From the NCBI RefSeq assembly GCF_023544715.1, contig NZ_JAMJEZ010000010.1, forward strand, positions 1 to 64,000: a DNA stretch of 64,000 nucleotides, given 5' to 3'. Position numbers and translations under genes: made by a program. Under the pieces are notes generated by a model that was given only the letters and a program-made list of their open reading frames with translations, searched no databases and was not told the DNA's origin. Shown one piece after another: positions 26,971 to 37,486 of this stretch. Numbering within the stretch: the first letter of the stretch is position 1; every line of letters starts with the position of its first letter. Source of the DNA: Pseudomonas eutrophicaquae. Lineage in GTDB: Bacteria; Pseudomonadota; Gammaproteobacteria; Pseudomonadales; Pseudomonadaceae.

Positions 26971-28338
26971 TTAGCGCAGCTTGAGGGCTTTCCAGCCCGG
27001 CAGCATCCACACCACCTGTGTCTGCTCGGCGCGCTCGGCGAGCACCGCCTCATCGGCCGGGCGGCTGCTCAGGGTGTAGAGCTTGTGCAACTCGCCATAC
27101 AGACGATCGGCCTCGACCTGCTCCAGCATCGAGCGTGCCAGGCGCAGCCAGGCCAGCATGCGCTCCAGGCGCGGCAGCTGCTCCGGCAGATCGCCCGGCT
27201 GGCGCTGGTAACGCTCCAGCGGCAGGTCGGCGATTTCCTCACCCAGAAGGCGCGTCAACCAGCGCCCGACAGCGGCCTGGCCCGCGCGCTGGCCACGCGG
27301 ATTGCGCGCCGCGGTCCAGGCGCGCTGCAGCAGCCAGAGCGAGGCGCGCAGCGAGAACAGGCCCCAGCGGGTATTTTCCAGCTCCTGGGCAAACTGCTCG
27401 GCTGCCTGCTGACGCGCGGCGCCGTCTTGCTGGCCGGTCTGCAGGCGGGGACGCCAGTCATTCAGCAGAGCATCCAGATCCTCACGCAGCTGGCGGGAGC
27501 TGGCGCGTGGCGCGGCCTGGCCCAGTGAGCCGAGCAGTGCGCGCAGGTCGATCAGTTGCTGCAGCCACTGCTCCAGCAGCTTCCAGTGCCCGCTGAAGCG
27601 GTACTGCTCGGCCAGCCGCTGGCTGGTGCCAAGCAGGTGCCAGGCGAGGGCGGCAAAGGCATCGTCCAGCGGCTGCGCTGCGTCCAGCGCCGGCTCGGCG
27701 GCGCGGGTGCTGTAGCTGGTCGGGTCCAGCAGGCGATAACCGCGCTCGGCCTTACTGATATCGCAGGGCATTAGCGGCAGCGCCTCGGCCAGCGCGATCG
27801 CCAGTGTCAGCAGATCCTCCGGCTGGCCCTCGCGCAGCTCCAGCTCCAGCTCGCAGATCGCCTCACACTGCTCGCCCGCGCGTACCTCGCCCAGATCCAG
27901 CGCCGCCTCGATGGCGACCCGGCGCTCCTCGGCCGACCAGACGATATCGGCGCGCTCGCGGTGGAAGTCGGTGCTGAACATCGGTTGCAGCCGGGTCTTG
28001 TCCAGCGTGGCCAGGCTTTCTGGCCAGCACTGGGCATCGAGCAGGGCGGTGTCGAGCTGGTCGCCGCTGAGGTACCAGTCCCACTCGTTGCGCTCGGACA
28101 GCCCAGCCACGCTCTGGCCGCGAGTCTTTAAGGTCTGGATATATTGGCTGCCATCACGGCGCAGGCGCAGCGCCACGCGGGCGGCGGCCAGTTCGCGGGC
28201 AGGGGTGTCGTAATACTGATTGAACAGCTCGCGCGGCTGCCAGCCACTGGTATTGCGCGCCTGCAGCAGCGGGTGGACACGCAGGGCGTCGAGCGTGGCG
28301 CGACTGACGCGCAGCTTGATTTCGGTTTCTTTGACCAT
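26971..28338 (-). CDS. CYTH-CHAD protein, probable inorganic triphosphatase (YgiF-like)
   Basis: This 455-residue protein has an N-terminal CYTH domain (about 1-200) with the signature ExExK (KETEIKL at the very start) and alternating acidic and basic strands (ELELELREG). A C-terminal CHAD-type helical domain (about 225-450) is rich in His/Arg/Gln. The Escherichia coli relative YgiF hydrolyses inorganic triphosphate, and CHAD domains bind polyphosphate. Adjacent, divergent genes encode a DUF47 protein and the Pit phosphate transporter, a shared phosphate theme. ATG 28338 gives the family start; the open frame extends 35 codons further without support. Confidence 0.9.
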   Translation of the reverse strand: MVKETEIKLRVSRATLDALRVHPLLQARNTSGWQPRELFNQYYDTPARELAAARVALRLRRDGSQYIQTLKTRGQSVAGLSERNEWDWYLSGDQLDTALLDAQCWPESLATLDKTRLQPMFSTDFHRERADIVWSAEERRVAIEAALDLGEVRAGEQCEAICELELELREGQPEDLLTLAIALAEALPLMPCDISKAERGYRLLDPTSYSTRAAEPALDAAQPLDDAFAALAWHLLGTSQRLAEQYRFSGHWKLLEQWLQQLIDLRALLGSLGQAAPRASSRQLREDLDALLNDWRPRLQTGQQDGAARQQAAEQFAQELENTRWGLFSLRASLWLLQRAWTAARNPRGQRAGQAAVGRWLTRLLGEEIADLPLERYQRQPGDLPEQLPRLERMLAWLRLARSMLEQVEADRLYGELHKLYTLSSRPADEAVLAERAEQTQVVWMLPGWKALKLR

Positions 28339-28456
28339 GGTGAAGTGGGCCCCCTGGGTCTGGGAAATGCGAGTCGTGCGTTGCCGCGAATGCGTGCTGG
28401 CGAGGCCATCGGCGGCAGACCTATAATTGGAGTCCCTTCCCAACGGGTTTTACCCC

Positions 28457-29134
28457 ATGCCGATCAATCCCTTTGTCAGCCTGTTCGGCCGTTCGCCGAT
28501 CGGGCCGATGCAACAGCACATTGCCAAGGCGCACGAATGTGCTGCGAGCCTCCTGCCGTTCTTCCAGGCCGTGATTGCCGAGGACTGGGTGCAGGTGGAG
28601 CAGATCCAGCAGACGATGGCGCGTCTGGAGCAGGAAGCCGACAAGCTCAAGAAGAGCGTACGCATTCACCTGCCCAAGAGCCTGTTTCTGCCGGTTCCGC
28701 GCTCCGACCTGCTGGAGCTGCTGAGTGTACAGGACAAAGTTGCCAATCGTGCCAAGGACATCGCCGGGCTGATGCTGGGCCGGCAGATGACCATCCCCGC
28801 CCCCCTGCAGCCGCTGATGCTTGCCTATGTGCAGCGCACCGTGGATGCCAGCGCCCAGGCCCTCAAGGCCATGAACGAGCTGGATGAGCTGCTGGAAACC
28901 GGCTTTGCCGGCCGCGAGGCGACCCTGGTGGAGACCATGGTCGAGGAGCTGGAAGTCATCGAGCACGACACCGACCGTCTGCAGGTCGAGGTGCGTCGTG
29001 CGCTGTTCAAGCTCGAGAAAGAGCTGCCGCCGGTCGATGTGATCTTCCTGTACAAGATCATCGAATGGATCGGTGACGTCGCCAACCGCGCTGAGCGCGT
29101 TGGTAACCGTCTGGAGCAACTGCTGGCGCGCTGA
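28457..29134 (+). CDS. DUF47 / TIGR00153 PhoU-like protein (Pit accessory)
   Basis: This 225-residue, all-helical cytoplasmic protein resembles PhoU. It begins MPINPFVSLFGRSPIGPMQQH, and features LPVPRSDLLELLSVQDKVANRAKDI-type and IEWIGDVANRAERVGNRLE sequence. Such proteins regularly sit before pit genes and are thought to regulate the transporter. Here the next gene, 38 bp downstream, is pit. The ribosome-binding site is weak, but the start is fixed by family resemblance. Confidence 0.93.
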   Translation: MPINPFVSLFGRSPIGPMQQHIAKAHECAASLLPFFQAVIAEDWVQVEQIQQTMARLEQEADKLKKSVRIHLPKSLFLPVPRSDLLELLSVQDKVANRAKDIAGLMLGRQMTIPAPLQPLMLAYVQRTVDASAQALKAMNELDELLETGFAGREATLVETMVEELEVIEHDTDRLQVEVRRALFKLEKELPPVDVIFLYKIIEWIGDVANRAERVGNRLEQLLAR

Positions 29135-29172
29135 GCGCCGGCATTCTTTCTGGGACCAACGAGAAACTTCTT

Positions 29173-30435
29173 ATGTCTCTTATCGCGGATTACGGCTTCG
29201 TACTTCTGGTGCTGGCCTGTCTGTTCGGCTTCTTCATGGCCTGGGGCGTCGGTGCCAATGACGTGGCTAACGCCATGGGCACCTCGGTCGGCTCGCGTGC
29301 GCTGACCATCAAGCAGGCGATCATCATCGCCATGGTCTTCGAGTTCTGCGGTGCCTACCTGGCCGGCGGTCAGGTCACCGAGACCATCAAGAGCGGTATC
29401 GTCGATGCGGCAGTGATTCCGCCGGAGCTGATGGTGCTGGGCATGATGTCCGCCCTGCTGGCAGCCGGCACCTGGCTGCTGATTGCCACCAGCCGCGGCT
29501 GGCCGGTGTCCACCACCCACACCATCGTCGGCGCGGTGATCGGCTTTGCGGCGGTCGGTGTCTCGGTGGATGCCGTGCACTGGTCGGGCATCGGCCCGAT
29601 TGTCGCCAGCTGGGTGGTCTCGCCGCTGCTGTCGGGCATCGTCGCCTTTGGCGTGTTCATGAGCGTGCAAAAGCTGATCATCGACACTGATGATCCGTTC
29701 CGCAACGCCAAGCGTTTCGTGCCGTTGTACATGTTCCTCACCGGCTTCATGGTCGCCGTGATGACCGTGACCAAGGGCCTCAAGCACGTCGGCCTGCACC
29801 TCTCCAACGGTGAGGGGTTGCTGCTGGCGGTAGGCATCGGCCTGCTGGTCATGCTGCTGGGGATCGCGCTGCTCAGCCGCATCCAGATCGACGCCGAGGC
29901 CGACAAGACCTTCCACTACGCCAGCGTGGAGAAAGTCTTTGCGGTGCTGATGATCTTCACTGCCTGCTCGATGGCCTTTGCTCATGGCTCCAACGACGTG
30001 GCCAACGCGGTCGGCCCGCTGGCGGCCATCGTCGGGGTGATCCAGTCTGGTGGCGAAGCAGTCGGTGCGAAGGCGGCCCTGCCGGGCTGGGTGCTGCTGC
30101 TGGGTGCGGTGGGCATCGTCATCGGTCTGGCCACCTACGGCTACAAGGTGATCGCCACCATCGGCAAGGAAATCACCGAGCTGACCCCAAGCCGCGGCTT
30201 TGCCGCCGAGCTGGCTACTGCGACCACCGTGGTTGGTGCTTCGGCCATCGGCCTGCCGGTCTCCACCACCCACACGCTGGTGGGTGCGGTACTGGGTATC
30301 GGCATTGCGCGCGGTATCGGCGCGCTGAACCTTGGCGTAGTGGGTAAGATCTTCATGTCCTGGCTGATCACCCTGCCGGCCGGCGCGATCCTCGCGATCA
30401 TCTTCTTCGCCATCCTCAAGCTGATCTTCGCCTGA
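29173..30435 (+). CDS. pit: inorganic phosphate transporter, Pit family
   Basis: This 420-residue inner-membrane low-affinity phosphate symporter has about ten helices. The two inverted-repeat signatures are GVGANDVANAMGTSVGS near the N-terminus and HGSNDVANAVGPLAAI in the second half, with WPVSTTHTIVGAVIG and LPVSTTHTLVGAVLG forming the paired motif. A cytoplasmic loop separates the halves. It is likely co-transcribed with the upstream DUF47 gene. Confidence 0.96.
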   Translation: MSLIADYGFVLLVLACLFGFFMAWGVGANDVANAMGTSVGSRALTIKQAIIIAMVFEFCGAYLAGGQVTETIKSGIVDAAVIPPELMVLGMMSALLAAGTWLLIATSRGWPVSTTHTIVGAVIGFAAVGVSVDAVHWSGIGPIVASWVVSPLLSGIVAFGVFMSVQKLIIDTDDPFRNAKRFVPLYMFLTGFMVAVMTVTKGLKHVGLHLSNGEGLLLAVGIGLLVMLLGIALLSRIQIDAEADKTFHYASVEKVFAVLMIFTACSMAFAHGSNDVANAVGPLAAIVGVIQSGGEAVGAKAALPGWVLLLGAVGIVIGLATYGYKVIATIGKEITELTPSRGFAAELATATTVVGASAIGLPVSTTHTLVGAVLGIGIARGIGALNLGVVGKIFMSWLITLPAGAILAIIFFAILKLIFA

Positions 30436-30570
30436 TCCGCGCCGGGCATGGCCGGCCGGTGCGCTTCGTCATTGCCCTTGTGGCAGGCGGAGCGTGCCGC
30501 TGGCGGTGCCGGCGGTTTCGCCGCCAGGCGCCGCGTCCTATGATGACGGCCTCTCTTGTGGAGTACCGTC

Positions 30571-31728
30571 ATGCCCATCCCCTCCCTCAAACAGCAGTTT
30601 GCCGAGCTGATTGCCCTGCCGTCGGTGAGCTGTACCCAGCCGGCGCTGGACATGCCCAACCGGGCGCTGATCGAGCGTCTGGCCAGCTGGCTCGGCGATC
30701 TCGGCTTCGCCTGTGAAATCCAGGACATCGCCCCCGGCAAGGCCAACCTGCTGGCCACCTATGGCAGCGGCCCCGGCGGGCTGGTGCTGGCCGGACACAG
30801 CGATACCGTGCCCTTTGATGCAGCGCTGTGGCGCAGCGATCCGCTGACCCTGCGCGAGGCGGATGATCGCTGGTATGGCCTTGGCGTGTGCGATATGAAG
30901 GGCTTCTTTCCGCTGATCATCGAAGCGGTGCGCCCGCTGCTTGATCAGCCATTCCGCCAGCCGCTCCTGATCCTCGCCACCTGCGATGAAGAAAGCTCGA
31001 TGAGCGGCGCCCGTGCGCTGGCCGAGGCGGGGCGTCCGCTGGGCCGCGCCGCGGTGATCGGCGAGCCGACCGGGCTCAGGCCGATCCGACTGCATAAGGG
31101 CGTGATGATGGAGCGCATCGACATCCAGGGCCAGAGCGGCCACTCCTCGAACCCGACGCTTGGGCGCAGCGCGCTGGAGGCCATGCACGCGGCGATGGGC
31201 GAGCTGCTGGCGCTGCGCCGTGAGTGGCAGCAGGCCTATCACAACCCGCTATTCAACGTGCCGCAGCCGACCCTGAACCTTGGCTGCATCCACGGTGGCG
31301 ACAACCCCAATCGCATCTGCGGCCAGTGCGCGCTGGAGTTCGACCTGCGCCCGCTGCCCGGCATGGACCCCGAGGAGCTGCGCGCGGCGATTCGCGGCAA
31401 ACTGCAGCCCTTGGCCGAGCAGCGCGGCGTGCGCATCGACTACGGGCCGATCTTCCCCGGCGTGCCGCCCTTCGAGCAGGCAGCGGACAGCGAGCTGGTG
31501 CGCCTGGCCGAGCGCCTTACCGGCCATACCGCCGAGGCGGTGGCCTTTGGCACTGAGGCGCCTTATCTGCAGCAGCTTGGCTGCGAGACGCTGGTGCTCG
31601 GCCCGGGCGACATCGCCTGCGCCCATCAGCCGGATGAGTACCTGGATCTGGCACGCCTCACCCCGACCATTGCGCTTTTGCGCGGCCTGATCGGCCACTA
31701 TTGCCTCGACGCCCAACCGCTTGCCTAG
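30571..31728 (+). CDS. argE: acetylornithine deacetylase ArgE
   Basis: This 385-residue M20-family zinc hydrolase releases acetate from N-acetylornithine in arginine synthesis. Metal-binding and catalytic motifs are LVLAGHSDTVPFD, GVCDMKGFFP, the CDEESS Glu pair and, near the C-terminus, GPGDIACAHQPDEY. GGAG lies seven nt before ATG 30571. The next gene, argA, starts nine bp after the stop, so the two form an arginine operon. Confidence 0.95.
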   Translation: MPIPSLKQQFAELIALPSVSCTQPALDMPNRALIERLASWLGDLGFACEIQDIAPGKANLLATYGSGPGGLVLAGHSDTVPFDAALWRSDPLTLREADDRWYGLGVCDMKGFFPLIIEAVRPLLDQPFRQPLLILATCDEESSMSGARALAEAGRPLGRAAVIGEPTGLRPIRLHKGVMMERIDIQGQSGHSSNPTLGRSALEAMHAAMGELLALRREWQQAYHNPLFNVPQPTLNLGCIHGGDNPNRICGQCALEFDLRPLPGMDPEELRAAIRGKLQPLAEQRGVRIDYGPIFPGVPPFEQAADSELVRLAERLTGHTAEAVAFGTEAPYLQQLGCETLVLGPGDIACAHQPDEYLDLARLTPTIALLRGLIGHYCLDAQPLA

Positions 31729-31736
31729 GATTGCCC

Positions 31737-33035
31737 ATGCACGATTACGTCAACTGGCTTCGCCATGCCACGCCCTACATCAACGCCCACCGCGAGCGGA
31801 CCTTTGTGGTCATGCTGCCGGGGGAGGGGGTCGAGCATCCCAACTTCGCCAACATCGTCCACGATCTGGTGCTGCTGCACAGCCTCGGCGTGCGTCTGGT
31901 GCTGGTGCACGGCTCGCGGCCGCAGATTGAGGCGCGCCTGACCGCTCGTGGTCTGCAGGCCCATTACCACCGCGGCTTGCGGGTCACCGATGGGCCGACC
32001 CTGGAGTGCGTGGTCGAGGCGGTCGGCGGGCTGCGGCTGGGCATCGAGGCGCGGCTGTCGATGGACATGGCCGCCTCGCCGATGCAGGGCGCCCGGCTGC
32101 GGGTGGCCGGGGGCAATCTGGTCACCGCCCGGCCGATCGGCGTGGTCGAGGGGGTGGATTATCAGCACACCGGTGAGGTGCGGCGCATCGACCGCAAGGG
32201 CATCGAGCGGCTCCTGGATGAGCGGCGCATCGTGCTGCTCTCATCGCTCGGTTATTCCCCGACCGGCGAGATCTTCAACCTCGCCTGCGAGGACGTGGCG
32301 ATGAGCACCGCCATCGAGCTGGCCGCCGAGAAGCTGATCCTGTTCGGCGCCGAGCGCGGCGTGCTGGAAGCTGATGGCAGCCTGATCCGCGAGCTGCGTG
32401 CCCAGCAGGCCGGCCCGCATGTGCAGCGCCTTGGCAGTGACTATCAGGGCGAGCTGCTGGATGCCGCGGCGCAGGCCTGTCGGGGTGGCGTGCGCCGCAG
32501 CCATATCGTCAGCTATGCCGAGGACGGCGCGCTGCTCAACGAGCTGTTCACCCGCGACGGCGCCGGCACCCTGGTCGCCCAGGAGCAGTTCGAGCAGCTG
32601 CGCGAGGCAAACATCAATGATGTGGGTGGGCTGCTCGAGCTGATTCGCCCGCTGGAGGAGCAGGGCATTCTGGTGCGCCGCTCCCGCGAGGTGCTGGAGC
32701 GGGAGATCGGCCAGTTCAGCATCGTCGAGCGCGACGGGTTGATCATCGCCTGTGCCGCGCTGTATCCGGTGCCGGATTCCGACTGGGGCGAGCTGGCGTG
32801 TCTGGCGGTCAATCCCGAGTACCGCCAGGGCGGGCGCGGTGATGAGCTGCTGGAGCGCATCGAGCAGCGTGCCCGCGCCACGGGTCTCAAGACTCTGTTC
32901 GTGCTCACCACCCGCACCGCGCACTGGTTCCAGGAGCGCGGCTTCAAGGCCTGCGGCGTCGAGCGCCTGCCGCCGGCCCGTGCCTCGCTGTACAACTTCC
33001 AGCGCCAGTCGAAGGTATTCGAGAAGGCGCTGTAA
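31737..33035 (+). CDS. argA: N-acetylglutamate synthase ArgA
   Basis: This 432-residue enzyme catalyses the first step of arginine synthesis, acetylating glutamate. An N-terminal amino-acid-kinase domain (about 1-285, VLVHGSRPQIEARL, LSSLGYSPTGEIFNL) serves for arginine feedback. A C-terminal GNAT domain follows (about 290-430, CLAVNPEYRQGGRGDELLE, HWFQERGF). The ATG at 31737 has AGGA upstream and gives the usual start MHDYVNWLRHATPYINAHR. It is coupled to argE and converges with gshA four bases after its stop. Confidence 0.97.
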   Translation: MHDYVNWLRHATPYINAHRERTFVVMLPGEGVEHPNFANIVHDLVLLHSLGVRLVLVHGSRPQIEARLTARGLQAHYHRGLRVTDGPTLECVVEAVGGLRLGIEARLSMDMAASPMQGARLRVAGGNLVTARPIGVVEGVDYQHTGEVRRIDRKGIERLLDERRIVLLSSLGYSPTGEIFNLACEDVAMSTAIELAAEKLILFGAERGVLEADGSLIRELRAQQAGPHVQRLGSDYQGELLDAAAQACRGGVRRSHIVSYAEDGALLNELFTRDGAGTLVAQEQFEQLREANINDVGGLLELIRPLEEQGILVRRSREVLEREIGQFSIVERDGLIIACAALYPVPDSDWGELACLAVNPEYRQGGRGDELLERIEQRARATGLKTLFVLTTRTAHWFQERGFKACGVERLPPARASLYNFQRQSKVFEKAL

Positions 33036-33039
33036 GGGC

Positions 33040-34623
33040 TCAGGCGGGGGTGATGGCCGCCATGTAGCGCGCGACGTACTCGTCGAAGCTGCCTTCCTGC
33101 GCGGCTTCAAGCGCGGCCTGGGCGGCGAGTGAATCGCGCGCGGCCTGCTCGAAGGCCGCTTGTTCGGCGGCTCCCAGCGGCCGGCTGCGGAACCATTCGG
33201 CGTGGCGCTCGGACTGGCGAAGGGCGAAGGCGTGGAAGCTCAGCTGCTCCTCGCGCAGGCTCTGCAGCACCCGCGCTGACGGGGTCAGGCGGACGTCTTC
33301 GAGCTTGGCACGCTGGCTGGCCAGCGCTTGGCGGTGCAGATCACTCGTGCCGTGGGCGGCGTCCAGCGCGGTGGCGCAGGCTTCGATGCGCGCCAGCAGT
33401 TCCAGCCCCCAGTCGGTGAGCGTGACCGGCTGGCCGGCGCGGCTCAACTGCAGCCCCGGCTTGCGCCCTGCCTTGACGGTCAGGGCGAAGTTGGTGGTGC
33501 ATTCGCTGCATTCGGCACCGTCCAGCGCCGGGCTGTCTTCCAGGGCGCAGAACAGCAGGAAGGCATCGAGGAAGCGCGCAGCCACCACATCAATGCCCAG
33601 CGGCAGGAATGGGTCGATGTCCAGGCAACGCACCTCGACATACTGCACGCCGCGCGCCGCGAGCGCCTGAATCGGCCGCTCGCCGGGGCGGGTGACGCGC
33701 TTGGGACGGATGCTCGAGTAGTACTCGTTTTCGATCTGCAGCACGTTGGTGTTGAGCTGCCGCCACTGCCCCTCCGCATCATGGGTGCCGAGGGCCTGAT
33801 AGGGCGGGTAGGGGGTCGAGACCGCCCGGCGCAGGCTGGCGAGGTAACTGTCCAGGCTGTTGTAGCAGGGCTTGAGACTGGCCTGGGCGTTGTTCTGGTA
33901 ACCCAGGTCGCTCATCCGCAGGCTGGTGGCCCAGGGCAGATAGAAGGTGTCGGCATCCAGACGCTCAAGGTCGTGTTCGCGGTCCTTGAGAAAACCCGCG
34001 TCCAGCGCCGGCGAGGCGCCGAACAGGTACATCAGCAGCCAGCTGTAGCGGCGGAAGTTGCGGGTCAGCGCGATGTAGCCGGCCGACTGCCAGTCCGCGG
34101 CCGGGCGCGTGTCTGCGCTATCTGCCTGCAGCAGCGGCCACAGCCCCTCGGGCAGCGAGAAGTTGTAGTGAATGCCGGCAATGCACTGCATGGCCTTGCC
34201 GTAACGCACCGCCAGTCCCTGACGGTAGACATGCTTGAGACGCCCGCTGTGGCTGGTGCCGTATTCGGCAATCGGAATCTCTGCCTCCTCGGGCAGCGTG
34301 CAGGGCATCGAGTGCATCCACAGCTGCTCCTCGCCCAACTGCGCGCAGGCAAAGCGGTGGATGGCATCCAGCTCATCAAGGGTCTGTTGGGGATCCTCGT
34401 GGGCGTCGGTGATGAACTCCAGCAGCGCTTCGGAGTAGTCGGTGGTGATCTGCGCGTGGGTCAGGGTCGAGCCCAGCGCCGGCGGGTGCGCGGTCAAGGC
34501 CAGATGCCCTTGGGCGTCGACGCGCAGGCTTTCCTTTTCCAGGCCATGCCGGCAGTGGCGCAGCAGTTCACGCGCTTGGGCGCCTTCCAGCAGGGCCAGG
34601 CGGCGGGACAGTAGGTCGCTCAA
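33040..34623 (-). CDS. gshA: glutamate-cysteine ligase GshA
   Basis: This 527-residue class I enzyme makes gamma-glutamylcysteine, the first step to glutathione. Family features are [30 protein letters not shown], a Pro/Tyr-rich [10 protein letters not shown] and [18 protein letters not shown]. The start is taken as TTG at 34623 because CAGGA lies about nine nt upstream and the protein then begins (M)[11 protein letters not shown] as in relatives; a further in-frame TTG seven codons earlier overlaps that site. A TTG start may limit its translation. Confidence 0.95.
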   Translation of the reverse strand: MSDLLSRRLALLEGAQARELLRHCRHGLEKESLRVDAQGHLALTAHPPALGSTLTHAQITTDYSEALLEFITDAHEDPQQTLDELDAIHRFACAQLGEEQLWMHSMPCTLPEEAEIPIAEYGTSHSGRLKHVYRQGLAVRYGKAMQCIAGIHYNFSLPEGLWPLLQADSADTRPAADWQSAGYIALTRNFRRYSWLLMYLFGASPALDAGFLKDREHDLERLDADTFYLPWATSLRMSDLGYQNNAQASLKPCYNSLDSYLASLRRAVSTPYPPYQALGTHDAEGQWRQLNTNVLQIENEYYSSIRPKRVTRPGERPIQALAARGVQYVEVRCLDIDPFLPLGIDVVAARFLDAFLLFCALEDSPALDGAECSECTTNFALTVKAGRKPGLQLSRAGQPVTLTDWGLELLARIEACATALDAAHGTSDLHRQALASQRAKLEDVRLTPSARVLQSLREEQLSFHAFALRQSERHAEWFRSRPLGAAEQAAFEQAARDSLAAQAALEAAQEGSFDEYVARYMAAITPA

Positions 34624-34741
34624 AAGTCGGATTCCTGTTGGCAAATTTTCCGCACTATGGGGGCGAATCGCGTCAGTCTCAAGAGCCGGCCGCCCAGCGC
34701 GAGCGGCCGCGAGCCAGACTCATGACGCGCCACCGCGCCGT

Positions 34742-35131
34742 TCAGAGTTGCATGAAGGTGCCCTGGGCACGGGCTGCCAGCACCTCGCCCTGCCGCACTT
34801 CCGCCTCCACCACCAGCGTGCGGCTGCCGTGATGCACCACCCGCGCCAGGCACAGCACCGCCCCTTCACCGATGGCGCGCAGGTAGTTGATCTTGCACTC
34901 CAGGGTGACGCTCTGGCGGTCAAAGCCGTGGGCGCTGGAGCAGGCAAAGCCCATCGCCACATCCACCAGACTGAAGATCACCCCGCCATGCAGCATGCCG
35001 GCGCGGTTGCGCAGTTCGGGCCGCAGGTGCAGGCGCACCTCGGCCTCGCCCTGCTCGACCCGCAGCAGTTCACAGCCGAGCAGGTCGCTGAAGGCGCTGG
35101 TGGTGAGGCTGCGAGGATCAATAGCGCTCAT
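34742..35131 (-). CDS. PaaI-type hotdog thioesterase
   Basis: This 129-residue protein has a single hotdog fold. It shows NRAGMLHGGVIFSLVDVAMGFA, the typical helix with the HGG turn and catalytic acid of acyl-CoA thioesterases, then TLECKINYLRAIGEG. The substrate is unknown. It lies 28 bp downstream of tex, on the same strand, so it may be read from the tex transcript. Confidence 0.88.
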   Translation of the reverse strand: MSAIDPRSLTTSAFSDLLGCELLRVEQGEAEVRLHLRPELRNRAGMLHGGVIFSLVDVAMGFACSSAHGFDRQSVTLECKINYLRAIGEGAVLCLARVVHHGSRTLVVEAEVRQGEVLAARAQGTFMQL

Positions 35132-35158
35132 GGCGAGGATTCTCCGAACACAGGGGCT

Positions 35159-37486
35159 TCAGCGCTTCTTGAGCGACTTGGCATTGGCAAACAGTGCAGC
35201 CATCGCCGCGTTGGCCGGCGCCGGCTTGTCTTGGCTGGAGTGGCGCTCGCTGCGCGGCGCATTGCCGCCCTTGCCAGCACCGCGCTGACCGCCTCGTGGC
35301 CCGTCAACCTTCTCGCCGGGAGTGTCGCTCATACGCATCGACAGGCCGACTCGGCTTCGCGGGATGTCCACTTCCATGACCTTGACCTTGACGATGTCAC
35401 CGGCCTTGACCACTTCATATGGGTCCTTGACGAACTTCTCCGACAGCGCGCTGATATGTACCAGACCGTCCTGATGCACGCCGATGTCGACGAAGGCGCC
35501 GAAGTTGGTCACGTTGGTCACCACGCCCTCCAGCACCATGCCCGGCTGCAGGTCCTTGAGGCTCTCGACGCCGTCCTGGAAGGCGGCGGTCTTGAACTCC
35601 GGGCGCGGGTCGCGGCCGGGTTTGTCCAGTTCCTTGAGGATGTCGCTGACGGTCGGCAGACCAAAGCGCTCGTCGGTGAACTTGGCCGGGTCCAGGCGCT
35701 TGAGGAACGCCGAGTCGCCGATCAGCGAGCGGATGTCGCGGCCCGTGTCTGCCGCGATGCGCGTGACCAGCGGGTAGGTCTCCGGGTGCACCGCCGAGGC
35801 GTCCAGCGGGTTATCGCCGTTCATCACCCGCAAAAAGCCCGCCGCCAGCTCGAAGGTCTTCTCGCCCAAGCGCGGCACCTTCTTCAGTTCGCTGCGCGAC
35901 TTGAACGCGCCGTTGGCGTCGCGGAACTGCACGATGTTGCTGGCCAGGGTGGCGTTGAGGCCGGAGATGCGCGCCAGCAGGGCGGCGGAGGCAGTGTTCA
36001 CATCCACGCCGACCGCGTTCACGCAGTCCTCGACCACCGCGTCCAGCGAGCGCGCCAGCTTGAGCTGGGAGACGTCGTGCTGGTACTGGCCGACGCCGAT
36101 CGCCTTGGGCTCGATCTTCACCAGCTCGGCCAGCGGGTCCTGCAGACGGCGGGCGATCGACACCGCGCCGCGTAGCGACACGTCCAGCTCGGGGAATTCG
36201 CGGGCAGCCAGCTCGGAGGCCGAGTACACCGAGGCGCCGGCCTCGCTGACTATGATCTTGGTCAGCTTGAGTGCCGGCAGCTGGCGGATCAGGTCGGCTG
36301 CCAGCTTGTCGGTCTCGCGGCTGGCGGTGCCGTTGCCGATGGCGATCAGCTCGACCTGATGCCTGGCGCACAGGCGGGCGAGCACGGCCAGGGTGCCGTC
36401 CCAGTCGTTGCGCGGCGCATGTGGGTAGACGGTGGCGGTGTCGAGCAGCTTGCCGGTGGCATCGACCACCGCCACCTTGCAGCCGGTACGAAGACCCGGA
36501 TCCAGCGCCAGCACGCTGCGCGGGCCGGCCGGGGCGGCCAGCAGCAGGTCGTGCAGGTTGCGGGCGAACACGTTGATCGCCTCGCTCTCGGCCGCCTCGC
36601 GCAGCTCGCCGAGCAGGTCGGTTTCCAGGTGGGTGTAGAGCTTGACCTTCCAGGTCCAGCGCACCACCTCGGTCAGCCATTTGTCGGCGGCGCGGCCACG
36701 CTGCTCGATGCCGAAGCGCTCGGCGATCATCCCCTCGCAGGGATGGGCGCTGCCCGGCAGCTCCTCACCGACCTTCAGGCTGGCGCTCAGCACGCCCTCG
36801 TTGCGGCCGCGGAAGATCGCCAGGGCACGGTGCGACGGCACGCCCTTGAGCGGTTCGTCGTGCTCGAAGTAATCGCTGAACTTGGCGCCTTCCTGCTCCT
36901 TGCCCGGCACCAGGCGCGCGCTGAGGGTGGCGTTGTCCTTGAGGAAGCCGCGCAGCCGCTCGAGCAGGCTGGCGTCCTCGGCGAAGCGCTCCATGAGGAT
37001 GTACTTGGCGCCATCAAGCACCGCCTTTACATCAGCAAAACCTTTGCCTTCATCGACAAAGCGCGCCGCTGCCGTTTCGGGATCGAGCTGCGGATCGGCG
37101 AACAGCGCATCGGCCAGCTCGCCGAGGCCGGCTTCCAGGGCGATCTGGCCCTTGGTGCGGCGCTTCTGCTTGTAGGGCAGGTAGAGGTCTTCCAGGCGCG
37201 TCTTGGTGTCGGCCAGCTTGATCTCGCGGGCCAGTTCCGGGGTCAGCTTGCCCTGCTCCTCGATGCTGGAGAGGATCGCGCTGCGCCGCTCCTCCAGCTC
37301 GCGCAGGTAGCGCAGGCGCTCTTCGAGGGTGCGCAGCTGGGTGTCGTCGAGACTGCCGGTGACTTCCTTGCGGTAGCGGGCGATGAAGGGCACGGTCGAG
37401 CCCTCGTCGAGCAGCGCCACAGCGGCGGCGACCTGTTGCGGGCGGACGCCGAGTTCCTCGGCGATGCGGGCGTTGATGCTGTCCAT
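35159..37486 (-). CDS. tex: Tex transcription accessory / RNA-binding protein
   Basis: This 775-residue nucleic-acid-binding protein affects transcription and virulence gene expression in several bacteria. An N-terminal helical region has [20 protein letters not shown], followed by a YqgF/RuvX-like domain (about 325-430, [18 protein letters not shown]), helix-hairpin-helix motifs (about 490-560) and an S1 RNA-binding domain (about 645-715, [19 protein letters not shown]). The tail is Lys/Gly/Arg-rich. The ATG at 37486 has AGGAA upstream; the open frame upstream of it is unconserved. Confidence 0.97.
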   Translation of the reverse strand: MDSINARIAEELGVRPQQVAAAVALLDEGSTVPFIARYRKEVTGSLDDTQLRTLEERLRYLRELEERRSAILSSIEEQGKLTPELAREIKLADTKTRLEDLYLPYKQKRRTKGQIALEAGLGELADALFADPQLDPETAAARFVDEGKGFADVKAVLDGAKYILMERFAEDASLLERLRGFLKDNATLSARLVPGKEQEGAKFSDYFEHDEPLKGVPSHRALAIFRGRNEGVLSASLKVGEELPGSAHPCEGMIAERFGIEQRGRAADKWLTEVVRWTWKVKLYTHLETDLLGELREAAESEAINVFARNLHDLLLAAPAGPRSVLALDPGLRTGCKVAVVDATGKLLDTATVYPHAPRNDWDGTLAVLARLCARHQVELIAIGNGTASRETDKLAADLIRQLPALKLTKIIVSEAGASVYSASELAAREFPELDVSLRGAVSIARRLQDPLAELVKIEPKAIGVGQYQHDVSQLKLARSLDAVVEDCVNAVGVDVNTASAALLARISGLNATLASNIVQFRDANGAFKSRSELKKVPRLGEKTFELAAGFLRVMNGDNPLDASAVHPETYPLVTRIAADTGRDIRSLIGDSAFLKRLDPAKFTDERFGLPTVSDILKELDKPGRDPRPEFKTAAFQDGVESLKDLQPGMVLEGVVTNVTNFGAFVDIGVHQDGLVHISALSEKFVKDPYEVVKAGDIVKVKVMEVDIPRSRVGLSMRMSDTPGEKVDGPRGGQRGAGKGGNAPRSERHSSQDKPAPANAAMAALFANAKSLKKR

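Noticed and set aside
28825-30273. 482-residue open frame opposite the DUF47-pit genes
   Set aside because: It covers two well-identified genes on the other strand and has low-complexity His/Asp/Gln composition.
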